Positions 5,590-8,553 of a stretch of DNA of 8,553 bases are shown here, piece after piece (positions within the stretch are counted from its first letter, which is position 1; each line of letters begins with the position of its first letter). The stretch is from an uncultured Collinsella sp. (lineage in GTDB: Bacteria; Actinomycetota; Coriobacteriia; Coriobacteriales; Coriobacteriaceae), in the NCBI GenBank assembly GCA_900556365.1, contig USOG01000055.1, forward strand, positions 1 through 8,553, written 5' to 3'. The translations under genes were made by a program, and so were the position numbers. Under the pieces are notes generated by a model, which was not told the origin of the DNA, made no database searches, and saw only the letters and a program-made list of their open reading frames with translations.

Positions 5590-8553
5590 GACGACGCATC
5601 GCTGGGCGGTCGCTCAGCAAAACCCCGAGCTCGAAAAGGAGCTTTCGGCTGGTCTGGGCATTCCCGGGCTGGTGGCGCGCATTATGGTCGCGCACGGCAT
5701 TGGCTCCATCAAAGAGGGCCAATTGTTTTTGACGCCTTCGCTCGATCGCGACTGGGCCGACCCACTCATTATCCCGGGCATGTCGGTCGTTGCCGACCGC
5801 GTCGAGCGTGCTATTCGCAACCACGAGCACATTGCAGTCTTTGGCGATTTTGACGTTGACGGTATTACGTCGACCTGCCTGTTGTCCGAGGCGCTGCGCA
5901 CGTTTGGCGCCGATGTCACGCCGTTTATTCCGCATCGCTTTGATGAAGGCTACGGTCTTTCGCGCGCGGCGCTCGACCGCGTTAACGAGCTTGCTCGCCC
6001 CCAGCTGATCGTGACCGTCGATAACGGCATTGCCGCCAAGGAAGAGGTTTCCTACCTGGAGAGCCTGGGGATCGATTTGGTGGTCACGGACCATCACGAG
6101 CCCTCCGACCAGGTGCCGCAGGGTGTGCCCCTGACTGACCCCAAGCTCGAGGACGAGGGCCCCTCGCGTGAGCTTGCCGGTGCTGGTGTGGCGCTCAAGC
6201 TGGTGCAAGTCCTGGGTGAGCGCCTGGGCAAGCCGTCGTATTGGCGTTCGCTAATCGAGGTCGCGGCGCTGGGCACCGTGTCCGACATGATGCCGCTCAC
6301 GCCCGAGAACCGCGCGCTGGTTGCCGAGGGCATCCAGCAGATGCGCGTAACCGCTCGCCCCGGCTATATCGCGCTTGCCGCGCTCGCCAAGGCGGACCTT
6401 TCGAGCATTACGGCGGATGGCCTGTCATTCTCGCTCATTCCCCGCTTAAACGCTGCCGGTCGCATGGCTGATCCCAAGCTGGCGCTCGACCTGCTGCTTG
6501 CCCGCGATCCCATCGAAGCAAGCGCACTGGCGGCTGAGCTCGAGGAAATCAACCGCCAGCGCCGTGAGATCGAGGCGGAGCTCACGCGCGATGCCATGGC
6601 AAAGGTCGAGGAGACCTATGACGGCGGACGCGCGATCGTCGTGGGCGGCGAAGGCTGGCACGAGGGCGTCAAGGGCATCGTGGCAAGCCGTCTGACCAAC
6701 CGCTACCACGTGCCGGCGCTGCTGTTCTCGATCGAGGACGGTATCGCGCGCGGCTCTGGTCGCTCGGTGGGCAAAGTTAACCTGTTTGACGCCATCGAGC
6801 GCTGTTCCGACCTGATGATTCGTCGCGGCGGACATGCCGGTGCGGTGGGTGTGACCATCGAGGCATCCAAGCTCGATGAGTTCCGCCGTCGCCTTTCAGC
6901 CGTGTTGTCCGAGCTTCCCGCCGAGGACTTTGAGGACACCGACGAGGTTGCCGCCACGGTCGACCTTTCCGAATTGAATATCGAGACCATCGAGCAGATT
7001 TCCCGCCTTGAGCCGTTTGGCCAGGGTAATAAGGTGCCGCTGCTGGCTGCCGAGGGCGTGACGATGTGTGATCGCGCCGTGGTGGGTAAGACCGGCGAGC
7101 ACATGCGCTTCGTGGCGACGGATGGCGCCGCGAGTGTGCCGGCCATCATGTTTCGTGTACCGCAGATCGACAAGCTTATCAATTGCGACAGCGCCGTCGA
7201 CTTGGTGTTCGAGGCCGTTGCCGAGCATTGGCAGGGTCGTGTGAAGCCCAAGCTCATGGTCAAGGATGTTCTGGTCCGCGATACCACGCTGCCCAGCGTC
7301 GACGATCCGGCATGCGAGCTTCGTCGTGGCGTGCAGCCGGCGGATTCCGGCCTGCGCCTGGAGTCACGCAAGCGCGAGACGCTCGCCCAGCTTTCTTATA
7401 CCGAGCTGACACGCTCGCTTATCCATAGCTTTATCGGCTCGAACCAGCCGCACCGCGCGCAGGTCGAGGCGCTCGATGCCCTGGCCGATCACCAAAGTGT
7501 TCTGGCCGTTATGGGAACGGGGCGCGGCAAGTCGCTCATCTTCCATGTGCATGCCGCGCGCGAGGCGGTCCTTCGCGGGCGTGCGAGCATCTTTGTCTAT
7601 CCGCTGCGTGCGCTCGTTGCCGACCAGGCCTATCACCTCTCGTCGACGATGGCAGCGCTTGGCATTGGCGTTGGCGTGCTGACCGGCGAGACCGTGGAGA
7701 CCGCACGCGATGACGTGTTCGCCGGTCTAGCTTCGGGCCGCACCGGTATCGTGCTCACGACGCCCGAGTTCCTGTCTATCCACCGTGACCGCTTCGCGCG
7801 TTCGGGCCGCATCGGCTTTGTCGTTATCGATGAGGCGCACCACGCCGGCCTTGCCAAGGGCGGCGACCGCAGCGCCTATCTCGACATGCCCGATATCCTC
7901 AAAGCCCTGGGCGACCCGGTCGTTATGGCTGCGACGGCCACCGCGACGGCTCCGGTCGTGGCCGAGCTTGCCCGCATGTTGCCGATCACTCGCACGGTGG
8001 TCGACGAGACGGTGCGCGAGAACCTGCAGCTCGAGGACGACCGCGATCTTGCAAGTCGCGAGAACCGTTTGGTGTCGATTGTGGCGACGGGGGAAAAGAC
8101 CGTCATCTACGTCAATTCGCGCGACCAGTCCGTGGCGCTCGCCAAGACGTTGCGCAAGCGTGTGCCCGATTGCGCAACCCATATCGCGTTCTATAACGCG
8201 GGGCTTGCGCGTTCCGATCGCCGTCGCGTGGAGGAAGCATTCCGAGACGGCAGCCTCAGCTGCATCGTCTCGACATCTGCCTTTGGCGAGGGCGTCAACC
8301 TGCCCGATATCCGCCATGTCGTGCTCTATCACATGCCGTTTGGCGGCATTGAGTTTAACCAGATGAGCGGCCGCGCCGGTCGCGATGGCCAGCCCGCCGT
8401 GATCCATCTGCTCTATTCGTCGCGCGACGCCCGCATTAACGAGCGCCTGCTCGACTGCTACGCACCCGAGCGCGATGAGCTCGTCACGCTCTATCGAGCG
8501 CTGCAGACAATGTGGCGCTCCAACCGCGGCAAGACCGGAGACGACTCTTTTAG
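5576..8553 (+). CDS. recJ: RecJ single-strand exonuclease fused to RecQ-like DEAH helicase (3' partial)
   Basis: One unbroken frame of 992 residues, still open at the window edge. The N-terminal half (about 1-570) is a complete RecJ 5'-3' single-strand DNA exonuclease. Motif I GDFDVDG has Asp91, Asp93 and Asp95; motif II VDNGI has Asp149; DHHE is at 172-175; GTVSDMMPL has Asp237; PRLNAAGRM follows. The DHHA1 part has WHEGVKGIVASRL (361-373), GSGRS (393-397) and GGHAG around His420, then LEPFGQGN (478-485) leading into the OB-fold. After a linker (about 570-620) comes a superfamily-2 helicase: HRAQVEAL (626-633, motif 0-like), Walker A GTGRGKS (Lys652), YPLRALVADQ, TTPE (728-731), DEAH (752-755), ATATA, VIYVNSR, YNAGL, FGEGVNLPD and QMSGRAGRDG (929-938). 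Motif order and sequence are RecQ-like. E. coli RecJ is 577 residues and separate from RecQ. Any RQC zinc or HRDC domain would lie beyond the window. Expected role: cytoplasmic DNA repair, resecting and unwinding 5' ends at gaps or stalled forks. Confidence 0.93.
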   Translation, partial: MSSLKTTHRWAVAQQNPELEKELSAGLGIPGLVARIMVAHGIGSIKEGQLFLTPSLDRDWADPLIIPGMSVVADRVERAIRNHEHIAVFGDFDVDGITSTCLLSEALRTFGADVTPFIPHRFDEGYGLSRAALDRVNELARPQLIVTVDNGIAAKEEVSYLESLGIDLVVTDHHEPSDQVPQGVPLTDPKLEDEGPSRELAGAGVALKLVQVLGERLGKPSYWRSLIEVAALGTVSDMMPLTPENRALVAEGIQQMRVTARPGYIALAALAKADLSSITADGLSFSLIPRLNAAGRMADPKLALDLLLARDPIEASALAAELEEINRQRREIEAELTRDAMAKVEETYDGGRAIVVGGEGWHEGVKGIVASRLTNRYHVPALLFSIEDGIARGSGRSVGKVNLFDAIERCSDLMIRRGGHAGAVGVTIEASKLDEFRRRLSAVLSELPAEDFEDTDEVAATVDLSELNIETIEQISRLEPFGQGNKVPLLAAEGVTMCDRAVVGKTGEHMRFVATDGAASVPAIMFRVPQIDKLINCDSAVDLVFEAVAEHWQGRVKPKLMVKDVLVRDTTLPSVDDPACELRRGVQPADSGLRLESRKRETLAQLSYTELTRSLIHSFIGSNQPHRAQVEALDALADHQSVLAVMGTGRGKSLIFHVHAAREAVLRGRASIFVYPLRALVADQAYHLSSTMAALGIGVGVLTGETVETARDDVFAGLASGRTGIVLTTPEFLSIHRDRFARSGRIGFVVIDEAHHAGLAKGGDRSAYLDMPDILKALGDPVVMAATATATAPVVAELARMLPITRTVVDETVRENLQLEDDRDLASRENRLVSIVATGEKTVIYVNSRDQSVALAKTLRKRVPDCATHIAFYNAGLARSDRRRVEEAFRDGSLSCIVSTSAFGEGVNLPDIRHVVLYHMPFGGIEFNQMSGRAGRDGQPAVIHLLYSSRDARINERLLDCYAPERDELVTLYRALQTMWRSNRGKTGDDSF

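Noticed and set aside
7727..8407. Minus-strand open frame opposite the helicase motifs
   Set aside because: The plus strand encodes conserved helicase motifs across the same stretch; the antisense product shows no family features.
8551..8553. TAG at the very end of the window as stop codon of the recJ fusion
   Set aside because: The coding frame reads TTT at 8549-8551 followed by AG, so the TAG is out of frame and the gene continues past the window.

Overview
The window looks like chromosomal DNA from a fairly GC-rich bacterium. Protein style, very tight gene packing, AGGAGG-type ribosome binding sites and a TATAAT promoter would fit a gut actinobacterium of the class Coriobacteriia (Collinsella-like). 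That assignment is a recollection-based inference and cannot be proven from the sequence alone. No tRNA, rRNA, CRISPR array, phage gene or insertion sequence is visible.

Layout. (1) Positions 1-2629 hold the 3' end of a branched-chain amino acid (Liv/HAAT) ABC importer operon: livM (5' end outside the window), livG and livF, overlapping or directly abutting, closed by a strong intrinsic terminator at 2641-2678. (2) A small perfect inverted repeat (2678-2708) follows the terminator and resembles REP/RAYT-type repeat units. (3) Positions 2794-4272 hold a two-gene unit: a cutC-family TIM-barrel gene and, 3 bp later, a short GalT-like (HIT superfamily, DUF4931-like) nucleotidyltransferase with an intact HPHxQ motif. 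(4) Convergent to these, on the minus strand, is a 332-aa bile acid:sodium symporter (BASS) family transporter (4302-5300). (5) A 275-bp divergent intergenic region (5301-5575) carries a TATAAT promoter, two small palindromes and a 21-codon leader ORF. (6) From 5576 to the end of the window runs one uninterrupted reading frame of at least 992 codons, which encodes a complete RecJ 5'-3' single-strand exonuclease fused in frame to a RecQ-like DEAH superfamily-2 helicase. Its 3' end lies beyond the window.

The most notable object is the RecJ-helicase fusion. In E. coli, RecJ and RecQ are separate proteins that cooperate in gap processing and RecF-pathway recombination; here the nuclease and the helicase motor are one polypeptide, possibly translationally coupled to a short leader ORF. 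The liv operon is ordinary. The cutC/GalT-like pair is a plausible unit of unknown substrate.
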